Counted from the first letter of the stretch, positions 37,231 to 51,600 are shown. The stretch is 64,000 bases of DNA from Nymphaea colorata (GCF_008831285.2 NC_045149.1:17685035-17749034), one strand, 5' to 3'. Program-made: numbers and translations. The notes: generated by a model from the sequence alone, not told the origin.

Positions 37231-40200
37231 ATGTAAGAGATCGGCTTCATGTTGCTTGCTCCAGTTGCTAAGTTTGGGAAGTATGATAAGGCTGGAGTCT
37301 ACAGAAAATTCATCCCATGATGAGTATGTATTAATTTCTTCTGTTCCAAGTAACCATTTTTTGTTCATTCTTGTGAATGAACTTGCATTCATAATGTGAA
37401 GCGGTTTCATACTCTGTGTATCTGCCATGCCTCTTCACTATCTCCCTACTATTGATGTTCAGAATTTCATTCTGATTGCACTTTTTTCACATGTTTCATG
37501 TATAGTGTATGTTAGGCTGCACAGCAAATGTCTGGCAAAAATGAGGAAAATTATGTATACATGTGTTTGGAATCCCTACACTGAAGGAGCTTCTCTGCAT
37601 TGAAAGTCTGTGAGACCTCTTGCTGCCCGATTGCTGATGGAAAATCGCATGCGCAGGTAGACCATGGTTTTCTTAGTTCTTTTGATTATGCCTGCAACTA
37701 CTCAGTAGAGCAGCATATGGCATGCTAGCAAGCAGCGAATGTGATTTAGGTCAAATACAATGTGTACCTCTTTAGAATCCTTTCCCTTTTTGGTCGTCTA
37801 TAGGCAACTCTGTTTGACAGCCCTATGGAACTCGGGAACTACCATCCAGATTTCATGTAACGTGATACATTTTTGACGAGCACTTACCAGTCCATGAGTC
37901 GTAGCTTGCAATAAATTTGGAAAGCTTTCTAATTCATGTAAGCCATTTGTATTGCTGAGAAATCTCTCTCTTTTACTTTGTATTTTAGAAAACCTAAATC
38001 ACCGCCATATGGATATCGCATATATCATTGCTGCAAATATTTATCTTGATATTTAGGAATGTAATTCCCCCATTAATTTGCTCTGGAATTTAAGACTATG
38101 CCGCCTTCTGGAATGGGGTGCAGTGAACCACCCTATACCAACTTATGTGGCTCTACCGTCTGTGCTTCCTCATGGAATGCATCCATCGTTTCTTCTCGCT
38201 ATGACAAGTTCATTTATTTATTTTCTTCGTAAAAGAATCATCTTTTATGTGTGCGCCTCAGACAGGTTGCCATTGCAGTCGGTTAATGTAAATATCTCTA
38301 AATTGTAGTCTCTTGAGGTTGTCTTCTGAAGCCTATTAATCGTGTCATTGCAGCAATAACTAAACCATTTCCAGTACTGGCAACTCTTGTCTCCCTCTCC
38401 CGGAATATTTTTTCTGGGGCTGCAACCTTGGTTGAGTGTGCCGTTGCTCTCGAGATTCTAACAGTGAATGCTTGTATTTATTCTGGTAATGTTTTCCATG
38501 GTGCAAGTACATTTACTGTCGTGTACTGAAAACACATTTTGCTGTGTCGCCCTTCATTCTCTCTCTATCTCTCAAATGTTTCGTACGTGCCACCGTCTCG
38601 TTGGAACTGTCTTTTGAGACGCTTAACACTTTTAGCTTGAAATATTTTCTTAGAACGTAAGAATGAGATGGCTAGTAATCAATCTTCTCCGTGTGCCCTG
38701 TTGGCACAAGTGTGCCTCTTGATATAGAGTTTGTTGTTCGTACAAAGAACAGTTCCTCTGATCTGATGGCTGTTAAGATGCAAGTGGACGTGACTGATCA
38801 TCAGGGCAATATTTTCTTCACCTCTTTTGATGCAATATGGAAACTGCCCACCTTTGTTGTTTCCAATTGTTCTCGTCTCAGATAACCAAGCACTCGAGGC
38901 CGACGATTAATATCGACTACTTCCTCTGCTTTAGAGACACTAGTACGAGCAGTCAAATGCATGCTAGTCAATTGCTCATCCTCTGTGTTTTTTCTAAAGC
39001 AAGTTGAGGATCGGCTCTGTCTCTTTTGAATCTGGAGACCTTTGTGATGGTACTACTTTACCTATCTTACTCTCCAGTTCAACCCCAAATCTTGCCTTGA
39101 TTTGTCACATTAATGAAGATATTGGGAGTACCTTTAGAAGCTAGTTGACCAATTTTTTTAGTACCTCACAACATTTATTCATTTTAAAAGAAAACAGCAG
39201 ATGTCCAACTAATCTGTTCAGAAGGCCAGAAAGATTGTTTCTTACTTGGGATACTTGCAAGCATCAGGGAATGCTGTTAGGTTGTGCAAGTTGGGCTGGC
39301 CTGTGTAGGTTTTCTCGTTTTATTATAAAAAGGTCACTAAAAATTCCTGTTTTTCCAGACTCAGTAGAGCAATCAACATTTTCTGAGCTTGGGTTTCTAG
39401 AACATAAATGGTGAAAAATATGAATCATCGTTGCATCACTGTGTGATGCTAGAAGTGGCACAACCAACTTTCCTTTTAGTTTAAGAACATTGGTGACTGC
39501 CGTATCAAACAAGAAAGAGTGAGTGCTCATTTTGTTTAGCACTCGTATTCTGGCAGCCCTTTTGGGCAATACTTTTCACCTTTTCACTAGATGGCAATAG
39601 TGGGTTTCATATGTATGGTAATAGAAAACAGACTCATATCTTTCAAAGGATTGAAGCTCTTCCTTTCAACGTTTCTTTCTTTACCTGTAAAAGTTTATTA
39701 AACCCTCATGCGGTATTGACTTTTTGCCACCTTATCAGTAGCCATTGCCATTGCCCCTGATGTCATATCAGATGATGCACTATAAACAAGTTCACTAGAA
39801 CTCTAGAAGCCATTTCTAATCAATTCGAACACCACAACCATTTTCATTGATCAACAGTATTATTCTTAATATCAGCAGGTATCGGCTCATATCAACTGAT
39901 ACGCATTGTGTGGGCAGGTTGTCAATGCAACATGGAACTGATACAGCCATTTTCGGAAATTGGTCGATATGAGGCCGAATCAGACGATAAGGACCGATGC
40001 AACTCATATTGGTCGATAAATTAATTAAAAAAAGAAACAAACTAATAATTAGTTTAAATTAACATCGGCTTTCAAGGTCTCGAATGCGAAACAGAAACTG
40101 AGATGTATGACATTGATCAACAGCATCACCAAACTTCTTTCATCTCTTGAACTCCTGAGGATATAGTTTTTAAGATGCAGGATCAGTCGGTCCAAAGTGG

Positions 40201-42850
40201 GGGGAATACGAGAGACAACAGTTGTGCAGAAGCTCTGAAATCTGAGGGACTGGCCACCGGCAGTCTCTGGTAGAGTCTAGAATTAAAAAGCTGATCGTCG
40301 CTCTGAACATGTAATTCGATGTGTCACTGTACCAGTGACTGCCAACCACAAAGGACACTCTTACAGCACTACAACAGCAATCTGGTCATGAGCCTGTGTG
40401 CTGTGCATCCTGTCCCCCACTGAGCCACACTCACATGCACACTGCAAGATTCGTGATTTCTTCCTTTCTGAACGTATCGGGATTTTGTTTTCACCACAGG
40501 AAAAGGTGCCATTCTGATAACTTTTAAGTTGTGAGTTAGCGTATTTGATGTGATTATTGACGCGCTCTAGCAGTTTTCTTTCACATCTCTTAGCCATTGC
40601 ACTGTTTCCCAATTTGAAGTTGCAGAGAATTTTTCCTAGATCTTCCCAATTCCTCTGATTGGTTCTCTCTCTTCCACCATTTCATGACCCGGGGTGAAGG
40701 GGAGTAAACACTACTGCTTGAGTGAGAGGCGGAAACCTCCCTCCCTTTTTTTCTTCCAGAGTTGCATCGGAACTTAGGTGCTCGAGTAGCGCTTGCAGCC
40801 TTTTACAGTCCAAAAAAATAGAACTGATGACCATTTTGTTCTACCGTGCATTATTTTGCATTTGGATTAGCCGTCTTTTTTCTCGTTTTATACTTTGCAA
40901 GTGTAGAATCCAAAGCAGGACTAGTAAGTCCAATAATTATCAGTATTTTGGGGGAATCTGGATCCAGATATTATCCTCATCCGATGTCCCTCTGTCGCCT
41001 GCCGTAGGCCCATCTGTCGTGCGCCATGAACCAGCTTTCCAGGAGAATACGCCAATAATTCCGTATATTTTCCGTGTAGAATGGTCTTCACAGATGGATT
41101 CATCCCTTGGGACAAACGCAAGTGGAGACTGAACTTAATCTCTTTATCCAGCTGAACCGCAATAAAATTCGATACGGTGGATCTGGATCAGAAACAAATC
41201 CAAATAATAGGACCTGCTCTTTGAAGGATGACACGGGTCCCCGGATCTAGATCACAAAGTTGGTATCCTCCAGTGGAACTGTTCAAGGTGAACAAACAAT
41301 GGCAGAACTCAATCCTCTCGATTAATTAGTCCAGACATAAGAACTGCAGGTTTCTTGCTTCAGTTTGCTTCTCTGGCTTAGCCAGATAATTCAAGATGCT
41401 GAGGCGGCAAGAAGGACGTTGTTCGTCGGTAACGCAACTTGGGAAGGAAGTCTCAGCCAGTGGATGGGGAGTCACTGTCTTCAAAGCTTAGTGTAGTTTC
41501 ACCTCCGATCTGTACCACCAATTATAGAAGTCAAAATAATTCTCCGATTAGTGTGAACAGAAGATTGTTTTTCTCTTGGAGACTCCCTGTTTTCCTGTCC
41601 ATTTGCTGTGAACAGAAGGCTTTTTTTCCCCCTCTTAGAGGTTCCGTGTTTTTCTTGGTGCTAGATTTAAACTTCCAGATGACAAATGAAATCTTCAAAC
41701 AGTAAGTTCATTGGTAGGCATTTTTTGGTCCTCAAACATTCTGGAATTGAAATGATTGATGGCCACATCCCATTTTCTATTCAAGCAATGAAGGGAAGGA
41801 GGACTTTGGTTCAAACTTCAAACTCTTGGACCCTTGGCAGCCGAAACGGTCTATTACGCAACCTCTCTATAACGTACGATGGGAATAAATGGTCCGGAAC
41901 CTCGTAGGACCCACTAAAATATTCCAGGTGTGGGCCATCGTCCTCGACTCTCGCCAACCTTATCCATGGGACCCAGAAGCCATGGTGATGCAGAGAGATG
42001 GAGGCATCCGCCATTCAAGCACAACAGCATGAGCCTGCCGATCGAGTGCCCACATTGGCTATCTTTTTCCACGATCCGTCCACACTTCCATGGTTATCTT
42101 CTTCGATGACCTGTTCCTAAATAAAATTGTTCATCAGAATTTGCTTTGGAAGAAGAAAGTGGAAAGGCTGTCTGTTGGTCTACTTCTGCAGCTTCCCAGT
42201 TTACTGTGAACTGCCGCTTCATCAGGTTGACGGGATTGCTCTCTCTTTTGTGTTCTTAGAAAAGGGTTGGAGAGCTTTCTGGATCATACTTTATACTTTA
42301 CTAAAGGCTAAAGGGAAAACAGGAGGAATATCCCACAGGCGGCTTGTATAATATTTTACAAAAAAGGAAAGCAAAGAGAAAGGAGGCAAAGGATGTTTTA
42401 TGGCACATACACCAACCCGACACACCGGCCCAACAGGAAGCTGGTCCCACTCGAACACCTTCTCCACGCTGAATTTTTTGGTGCAGCATGTGAAAGGTAT
42501 AACAAAAATGCAAAGCAAAAGGTGTATCATAAAGTAATAGCAAGATCACTGGTTATAATTCTTCTTTGTTACAATATTGCTTTAGAAAAGAGAAAGATGG
42601 GGAGGAAAAATACATGAAGCTTGTATTGCACTATGAACATGAATTGCAGTCTTCTTGATTGGAAAAAGACAGTCTTGTCCTAATCACGACAGAACACACC
42701 ACACACTCAAAGGATGAAGAATCCCACCTTTTTTCTGCCTCACTTTGAAATGCAATTAAAGTTGTTTCTATTTCCATGATCGTGCCAAGTCCATGTCAGG
42801 GAGCCCAGCAAAAATACCATAGGTGGTCGCACAACAAAATGTAGAGACGA
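37231..42850. other. Intergenic, 5.6 kb
   Basis: No supported gene. 39870-40020 is a patch in which tatcggc/ccgatat words recur in both orientations. A local duplication beginning tgtgaacagaag occurs at about 41552 and 41609. An exon-like stretch at 38354-38484 (+) and a frame at 38691-38885 (+) have no recognisable family. Confidence 0.5.
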
Positions 42851-45800
42851 TCAGTAGGGTGTGTCCATTCCACTTCTTGTCTCAGTCGGGCTGTACAAAG
42901 CAGACCTGTTCCGTGGTCTGTTCTCTTCCAATTGTTTCACTACTTCGCCAATATCAGGCCTTACAGAAGGAACAGGAGCACAGCAGCCCATTGCAAGCTT
43001 CAGTGCCTGAACCAGACCGTCTTCCATTGGACTCCTTATCCCTCTCAATACCTCTACGTCAAATACTTCCATCGTGTTCTCTTCTAGAACCGCAATTTTC
43101 ACTATTGCTGGCAGGTCTATGAAGTCTCCTGTTCTGGCATCCTTACCAGGTTTCTTCCCCAAAAGAATTTCCAATAGAAGTATCCCGAAACTATAAATGT
43201 CTGTTCTTGTATTGCACTTACTCATCTTCTGCAACTCTGGTGCTTTATAACCTTCGGATTTGATGGCAGTTAGCATCTCCTCTGTCACAGCAGGCACCAT
43301 TAACTTATCCAGCCCGAATTCTGTCAGCCGAGCAACATAAAATTCGTCAACCAAGATGTTCTTCGATTTCAGATTTCCATGAATGAGTGGTGTTTCCAGG
43401 CCAGTGTGGAGATAAGCAAGTCCTCTGGCTATCCCTAAAGCAATCTTGTGCCGACGTACCCAATTTAACATCGGCTTCCCCGCTCTAGTTTCTGCAATTG
43501 CAAGTTTTGCTATAAATAAAAATTGGAGGGCAAGTAACTGTGCATGATTATCTTTAAAATCTCAGTTGCATTATCATTACAAACAAGAAAGTAACCCTTT
43601 TCTTGTTCATGGAAACAAAAGGCTGTCCATAGCGGATGCTTTTCAGTGGCATAACGTGGGCTACATATATTCCCAAGTAGAAGGAACACACAGGAATCGA
43701 GAATACAATATTTGTTCATCAAAACTACAGGCATGAACATGTAACGTACAGGAAGATATCTGAACCTTTACTGCAAAAAGACAAGATAATATTCACTTTA
43801 CAAACTACAGTTCCTGCTTCAATACATGGAAGGATATCTTTGCTAAAATAGTGGCAACCTCATATTACGCCCTTGTCGTGGCATCTACATACTGAAGTTA
43901 AGGCATCCATCGCAGAGGCAGCCAAAGTTAGGTAGAAGAATACACCAGCAGACTGAAAAGCTATATAAATGCTACTTAATCCTTCTATGGAGATAGCAGC
44001 TAAAGGTTATAGAAAATATTATGTACATATATATATATACATACATATATATATAAATTCTCGTCTGGATTTTCCCTTGCCTGGTCTCCCAATGGATTCC
44101 TGGAAAGATAAGGGTAGTAGATGATAATCGTAAAAATTAATATGATAAAGGAAAACTGGTACCGGATTATACATTATGGAAACTAAGGTGATGGAAGACG
44201 ATCCTGCTGACGAAAAAAAACCTATGCTGGACTCCAATACTCTTTCAAATTATAAAAATATATACAGAAATTTACTGAAAATTTCGCAAGGGACTAGGGG
44301 CAATGGAAAAAAAGACCATTTTGTTTCGTAGCAGCAGATACTAAACTAAAAGCACGAGAGAACGAGAGAGAGAATGCATCCAAAGACCAGCACCCCACTA
44401 ACATATCCATTAAAAAAGGTTATCAATTCAATTGTGCAGAGAGAAGTTAACCAAATTTCGGGCTTTAATCTGCTGCTCCCAAGAAATGACTATGATGAGT
44501 ACATATCTTCATGGTAACTAACAACACATAGTCCACGATCTGATTCAATGGTTGAACGTATTTATAAAACTATAAAAGGATAAATCTCCAAACTGAATTC
44601 AGATTCTTAGACTAGGCAAAGGAATGGTGAAGCCACTAAAAGTTCAAGAAACTGACCTTCTGTTCGGCAAATTTTTCGTAATAGAACTTTACAAACAGAT
44701 AGACAAAAAAAGTCGGATAAACATGGTGTTGCATCGATCGCTACCCAACTAGCAGATAATCAAATGGGTATCTAGTGACTAACTAGACTAGCGCCTGTTG
44801 TCATCCAAACTATGAAGAAAACCCCAGCTTTAGGATACGAAAAAACAAACATCGAGCATCAAAGATGAAATCTTTCACATACCATGAAGGAGATCATGTA
44901 GCGTCTTGTTGGGCAGGTAATCATAGACAAGCAGCTTCTCGCCCCTCTCACCTTCATAGAAGGCCCTCAGGGGCACCAAATTGTCGTGGCGAACGCGGCC
45001 CATCTCTCTCACCAGCGGCAGGCACCACTCTCTCTCTCTGCAACTCCCTTCCCTCAGCAGCCTCAGAGAGATGACACCACCATCGCCAAGCTTCGCCTTG
45101 TACACCGTCCCGTAGCTCGTCTTCGCGATAACCTGGCCGGTGGCGTTCAGGATCTCCTCGGAGTTGAGGTGCTCGCCGCCCTGGAAAAGCACCAACTTGC
45201 CCTCCCCACCGCCCCACTCTTCGTCTGCCTCTTCTTCGCTTCCATCCCCCTTCTTCTTCTTCCTCTTCTGCAACAATCCAATTGAGACCGAACTCAGGAT
45301 CACCAACCCGGCCATTGAAGCAATGACCACTCCGGCTATCGCCCCTGGTGACAGGCCTGGCTTTGCATTTGAACTAATGGGATTCCCCGCGAACGCCGCC
45401 TCGCCGAACCGTGAACGTAGGCCGCCTGGAATCCTGCCGCTGAAGTTATTGTGGGAGAGGTTCAACGAGGTGAGGCTCTGCATCCCCAGTAGAGTCTCCG
45501 GCACCGGACCTGAGAAAAGGTTGTTTCCCAGATCGAGCTCCTTTAGAGAGGTGAATCCGGCGATGAAATCGGGAAACTCGCCGTCGAACCGGTTGCTTCC
45601 GAGCTTCAAAGACACGAGACTCGGACACGAGACGTTGGGGAGAGCGGGGCGCGGCAGCTCACCAGATAGCCGGTTGTCGTCGAGATGGAGCGAGCCGAGC
45701 CGGTCACAGAGGTTCCAAATTGACGGTGGCAGCGGGCCGGAAAGGGCGTTACCGTGCAGGTCGACGTCGGAGAGGGCGGGGCTGTTGCCGAGCTCAAGAG

Positions 45801-46227
45801 GGATGCCGCCAGAGAGGGAATTAATGTCGAGGAAAATCGAACGGAGAGCGGAGAACTTGCCGAGCTCGCGGGGCAGTTCGCCCGCGAGGCCGGCGGCTGG
45901 GAGCTGGAGGGAGAGGAGTTGCAGGGAGGGGTCTCCAAGGAGGGAGGAGGTTTGATTGGTAGATGTCGAGTAATTAGGACTGCGGCTCTCGCAGTCAAGG
46001 ATGGTGCCATTCTGGAAGCCCCATTGGAGTCCCCTCCATTGACAGAGGGGAACGGTAGTGTTCCATGAGGCCAGGAGGAAATTCTCAGAGTTGCCCCCGA
46101 GAGCAGGCTTAACCTTCTCTATAAGGAGCAGCACGTCTGGCGACAGTGGCTGTGAGAACAAAGAAGAAGGCATAAAAAAGAAGAAGAATAATAACAATAG
46201 CAGAGATGGGAGGAAGGAAGACGCCAT
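42851..46227 (-). CDS. TMKL1: TMKL1, leucine-rich-repeat receptor-like pseudokinase
   Basis: Plasma-membrane LRR receptor-like protein of 661 residues. Exons: 46227-44883 and 43491-42851 (phase 1). The signal peptide is residues 1-26 (MASSFLPSLLLLLFFFFF). The N-terminal cap has WNTTVPLCQW; about six LRRs span 105-270 (LDINSLSGGIPLELG, LNLSHNNFSGRIPGG). The transmembrane segment is about 295-319, followed by KRKKKK. The kinase-like domain lacks catalytic residues: the VAIK lysine is Arg389, HRD reads HGN (486-488) and DFG reads EFG (506-508). It matches Arabidopsis TMKL1 (674 residues) closely as I recall, including YDYLPN, RGLAYLHTG and the ending NRSALYSPTETRS. The start at 46227 is chosen because the signal peptide follows. 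An in-frame ATG at 46413 would translate a (CT)n tract. Confidence 0.95.
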
Positions 46228-46252
46228 AGCTTTGCTTGCCGAAGCAGCGAGC

Positions 46253-46279
46253 GAGAGAGAGAGAGAGAGAGAGAGAGAG
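46253..46279. repeat. (GA)n/(CT)n tract in the TMKL1 leader
   Basis: About 13 units, reading CT on the coding strand, 25-50 nt upstream of the TMKL1 ATG. Such pyrimidine tracts are common in plant 5'UTRs. Confidence 0.85.
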
Positions 46280-48487
46280 TTGAGGAAAGAAGAGAAGGGA
46301 AACTCTGTGATATAAAGAAGGCGTCTGTGCACAATTAATTTATTCAAACTAAGATGTTTGTTAGTGAAAGACAGGAAGGATCCTAAACTAAACTTGATAG
46401 CCATCTTGACCATTGATCCCTTTTAGTCCTCTTTTCTCCGAGCTTTGGATGCTGTGTCTGACTCTGTGGTGCTGAGGTTGGTGCTGGGGTTTCAAGCGGA
46501 GTCATGTGGCTTGCGTTAGATTCTTAAGAAACTTGGGGGTGACTTGATTCGATGAGTCCCATCTTGGCTGGGTCCGTTAATTTGCTTGATCTCCACTGGA
46601 TCATTTCACCACTCTGCAGGTTAAAAATATGGAAGCTGGAAAAACCAGTGACACTAGTGATCCTGTAGTGCCTGTAAGAATGCTTCTGTAAGGAACTTTT
46701 GAAACCTTATTTCAGTTTCTCTTTCTAAATTTTGAACATGAGAATGAGTTCCATTATTTTATATACTTATTCCCATGTATAAAAGTGAAAACACCCCCAT
46801 ATTCGTCACACCAGAATTTTCAAAAACATTTGAGAAAGAAAAAACTTATCTTTTCAAGTATCTACTTGTAGCAAATGAATCATGACAATGCATTCATAAG
46901 GTCGACTTTTGGGGGAAAAAAGGAGAACAATGCCGGTTGGCATGTACTATGCAGTCTGAGTGGACATAATTCAGGTTTCAGACCAACACGTTCTGTCTGA
47001 AAGCATTTTCCTTCATTTAACCTCACAAATGTCTGCTCCTCTGGTTTCATCAACCCAAAGAACTCCGTTTCTTTGCACTAAGATTGCAGAGAAGTCGAAT
47101 CGGTATCTAACTGTATTGAATCTGCAGTCGCTTGCTGTCATGTAATGTTAATGTAGCAGTGTCGTGGAAATTGGAAATTGAATCGAATTAGCCATAACTG
47201 GTCCAGTCCAGGATTAGAACCATTCTCTCCATTTTTGACCAGGTGAGCAGTGCAGTAGTGTTTGATTTGTTGGACTGCGACTGCTTTAAAAGCGGCTTTG
47301 TCGTCTGGCTTTCATCTAAAAGAGCGTGACTTTCAGGCTTAGATAGACGGGATTTCTTTTTCCTGCTTTCTTATTTAAAGATGGAAAAGGGTTTAGGATC
47401 AGAAAAGATTCAGTTAGGCACGCCTGTTCCATTGGAAATGTCAGCCAAAAGAGAGAAGCTTGGCTTTCAAGAATGAGAGCAATAATTAAATTTTCTCGGC
47501 CATTGACACCGGAAGTAGTACTCCTCGAGTAGAGCACTTTTAACACGAGATTTGGTCGACAACTGGATATGGCTCAGCTCCCCATTTCATACCCGAAGCT
47601 GGAAATAGCAGTCCAGGTGGGCATGTTGGACATGGCTCGAGTCGACCTACATCGGTTAAGCTTGATTCAAGCTTGACTTCCAAGTTAAACGAGTCTAGTT
47701 ACAACTTAATTTTTGTAAACCAATCGAGTTTGAGTTGGATGAATTAACTCGGTTAAACTCGTTTAACACTAATTCTTATTTTTGTAATTTCAAAAACTTA
47801 AAATGACTTGAATAAAAAAAGTAATTTTTTTAAGCATAAAATATATATTAAAGGACACAAGTTTAAACGAATCAAACTCTAGCTCGATCTCAGTTAAGCA
47901 CGTCACACGTCATAAAGCTCGAGTCGAGCTATATGTGAGTCAAGTCAAGTTCGAGCTCAGGTCGCTCGTTGGACATCCTTACATCTAGGGTTAGACAGAC
48001 AGGACTGTTGGCTTATATAGTTGTCCGATTCAGATCCAGATATAGGTCTAGAGCCTTTCAGATTTGTTTTAACGAAATAATGTGAAAGGAAAATATTGAA
48101 TCTCCTAGAAAATAGCAGCAGAAGTAATCTTGGTGTTCTTTGTTTTCTACTAAAAATGTTAGTTAAAAGTCATCTCAGTGTTCTTACTTTTTACTTAAAT
48201 TTTTTGTCTGCTACTTTGTTGCTCACCTGGTGGTGTAAAATTCGAATACGACTTTGCTGCTTGCTTAGCGATGTAAAACTCAAATGCTAGTATCAAACCA
48301 ACAATTAATCTCCAACAGCCCATATACATTTTTTAAAATATTTATTTAGAGAAAACCGCCAAAACTTGAAACCCTCAAGATCATATTCTTGATCATATTC
48401 TTATAACTTCAGAGTTCTTACTTAAAATTGAGATCTGGTGGATTCATGGTACATTCTTTAATTCCGGTGTTGCACTTGCCATCATTT

Positions 48488-48600
48488 GTAGCCCAAGAAA
48501 GCAATACATCTTAGTGTGACAGCAACCACGTGATTCAAACTCCGAACCCGTTGAGTGTGAGCCACCATGCTACCCGGTTGCACCATGCCCCTAGAGGCTA
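48488..48600 (-). mobile_element. Candidate tRNA-derived SINE head
   Basis: The minus strand reads tagcatggtgg (48572-48562, A-box-like) and then gtttgaatc (48540-48532, close to the B-box core gttcgaatc), about 22 nt apart. It is too diverged to fold as a functional tRNA. I cannot see a clear poly-A tail or target duplication. Confidence 0.3.
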
Positions 48601-51600
48601 ACCAACTACATGCACTTAAAAGGCTTGTTTGATGACATGGATCAGCTATCCAGGGCAAGGAAATCTCCACGCCACTTTCTCCAACTATTTTTCAGGACAA
48701 GTGGGTACAGTACCCCTGGATTGTGGTTCCCCGTGTTTGATTACAGTGACACCTCAAGGTACCTAATGTCTTGAAGTTCAAATATCCTAGTATCCTAGCA
48801 ACAGAACATGCTCTAAGTGATCAATATGTATGTGGGATTCAAATCATACGTCAACCCCTTTAGCTCTATATGTGATCAATCTCTTCCTCTCATAAGCTGG
48901 TTGATGGAGATTTGTTTTGGATACCGAAGATTGAGAATGAACAGTTTATTGTTCACACATTGAGGTGATAGGCTTTTCTTTGTCTGCCACTCATACTTCA
49001 CTTTCATTTTTGTCATGGTGGTAGGTTTTTCTTTGTCCAATCTTGGGATATCACTTGCGGCAAATTAGATTGGATCAGTGACGAAATTAAGGTGCACAAA
49101 ATTTAAGCCAAGAATTTGTTGGGAGCAATGGTAAATTCTTGTGTGCATTCACAATCATAAGTTCGGTACCATAAAATTTACATCGTGATCATAAACCCCG
49201 ATCATGTTGAAGTCTCACCAAGAGGAATACTTTCAAATCGTGATTAACAGATGGTAATTTCACAAAGAAATTTTTCTTGAGAAGTTCTAGCTGTGCCAAC
49301 ACCGAATCGATCTTTAAAAACCAAGAAAATTCAAGTCTCAATTGGTCCCCAAACTTTCTGTTCAACATATTAAGGTGGTGAAAACCATGCATGATGATGT
49401 TGATGTCTGTGAAAGAGGCAACTGCTGATAACATGACATGAGTGGTTCCTGTCAATCTTTTTTAATTTCCTTTCCATTGCTGTACTTTTCGCAGAAGCTT
49501 TTGAGTGGTAGGGAAGAAAAGGCTGCTAGCACAGACGCTGCCACATAGTAGACGTGTATTTCAGAGAGAGAGAGAGGGTGGTGGAAGACGATCATCTCAC
49601 ACAATAATCTGTCACCACTTATTTTTGCAATCGAATAAAGCCGCCATCGGATGAAAGAGGGAAGTTCACACTATCTCGACCAATTCTTTCACGGATCTCT
49701 CTCTCTCTCTCTCTCTCTAAGAAGGAATAACCCGGGAAAAGAAAAAATCAGATTGGAATATCATGTCGGGGAAATGACCAACTTGTAATTTCATTCTCCA
49801 AACTTGGTTCCATGATTAACATGTAGACAATATTGAACTGCAAGGACTGCTGTATTTATTTGTTTACTTACTCCAGTCTGTCACATGTGTAGGATTTGAA
49901 TGCAACGGTAACATTTCAAGCAGATGTCATCCTTATTTGTTTATCAGATTGGTCCAATGGTCGCCAACCACTGATTCAAATATCAACAAACATAAGGGTA
50001 TGACCTTGAAGGGTTTTATGCCGGTTTTTCCTAAATAAAGTGTCTGTGATGGCTTTTTCGGGTGTCACGTTTAATGTGCATGACTAAGTCTAGAATCAAG
50101 AACCTACTAGCTTTTGTGGTCATATAGTATTCGATTAAATGTGCGGGGGCACACGCACACTTACATGCACACACACATATATATCGAAAATCTATAGGCG
50201 GAACAAGTTTCCAATAGGTTTAACATGGAGAAAAACATGTTGACAGTTTCATCTTATCAGGATTCGTGAGCGTAATCAGCAGCAGTGGGTCCACTAGAAA
50301 TCAAAACGACGAGATCTTGGAGAGGAAGAAGCAGATCAGTCCGCACCGTCAGCCGCCGTGCCCATACCTAACATTCAAAGCTGTCTTTGGGTTCGTATCT
50401 GCAATTTTTACACTAAAAATTTAAGGAATCAATGTTTTGTTTGTATCGGCCGGAGATACATCACATACTGAACGATACGGGCCGATACATATAGTTAAAG
50501 AGAGAGAAAAAGAGAAATATGAGAAAGAAAACTCCAGCAACACTTCGAAAGAAAAGACATCCTAGAAAAAGAAGACACCAAGAAGCCCGAGATTACCTCC
50601 TTGTCGTCTTCCATATGTTCTGCATAAAAAAGCTAACCTACTAATAAACAACTAAAAGACTTGGGGCTTTCCCAAAGAGTTTGTCCATTCACTTCGATGC
50701 TCATTCATGGACGATTATATGGACCATTTTCATTCTTAGTTTCCACATACATGTACATCCATACATTCATATCCATTTGGACTTTTTAGTTACACACACA
50801 AACATGCATGCGTGCACCCACACGCATAAAAAAACACATGCATAATATACATATATATACTCTTTATTTTTATTTGGAAAATTCATTTTTAGCAGCTTTA
50901 GACCCTCTGAAATGGACAAGTATGTAACAGATTGTGATAACACATGTACACCATGAAGATTGAGTTTTATTCGAGGTCGTTTTGAGTCCAGGCCCGAGGA
51001 CATAGCCAAGGTGAACAGTGCATCGGTTGACGCCTTATAAGGCGAATCTTATTGTACAGTACTTTCCAATCATATGGACCATGTTGTTCAAAGTTGTTGC
51101 TTTCAGATCCAACAAGTTCATATTTGATTTCACTGTTTTAGACCATTCCGATCAGTTTTGGCAGGCAATTATAATCTGCATATTTTGATTTTATAAATAA
51201 AAGCTGGTCTTCCAATTATGCTGAATTATGATTTTGGTATGTCAGAGCAACTTTAGCAGCTTCATGATTCCTGAGAAATACTACCGATCTTTGGGTTTGT
51301 TCATATAAAGTAAAAAGGAACATGTAAATTATACTATGAAACGACTGTTGGTCTCAAGACTTTGTGGATGGTTATGTAGAACCGGAACGATCTAACTCTG
51401 GAGCAGTGGCAGCGGAAAATTTTACTTTGTCAGGGAGAGATTATTTCCACAAGGCAGGAATCCCCACAGAGAAGAATTAAGAATTCCTTGATCAGATCAT
51501 TAAGGTCCATTGGCGTCTCCCCTGATGAGCTAACATCGTTAGTGCTCTCTTTGGGAGCATTAGCGTCACCACCATTCATCTTTGCTCATATTAAACGTGT

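Noticed and set aside
38354-38885. Exon-like segments downstream of the 33869-37230 gene
   Set aside because: Short, unrecognised and not joinable into one protein. The upstream gene already ends with a stop at 37228-37230.
45140-45955. 271-codon plus-strand frame over TMKL1
   Set aside because: It is the antisense of the conserved LRR and juxtamembrane coding sequence, with no recognisable family.
46228-46413. Upstream in-frame Met for TMKL1
   Set aside because: It would translate a CT repeat (SLSLSL) and bury the signal peptide. The start at 46227 gives a normal secretory N-terminus.
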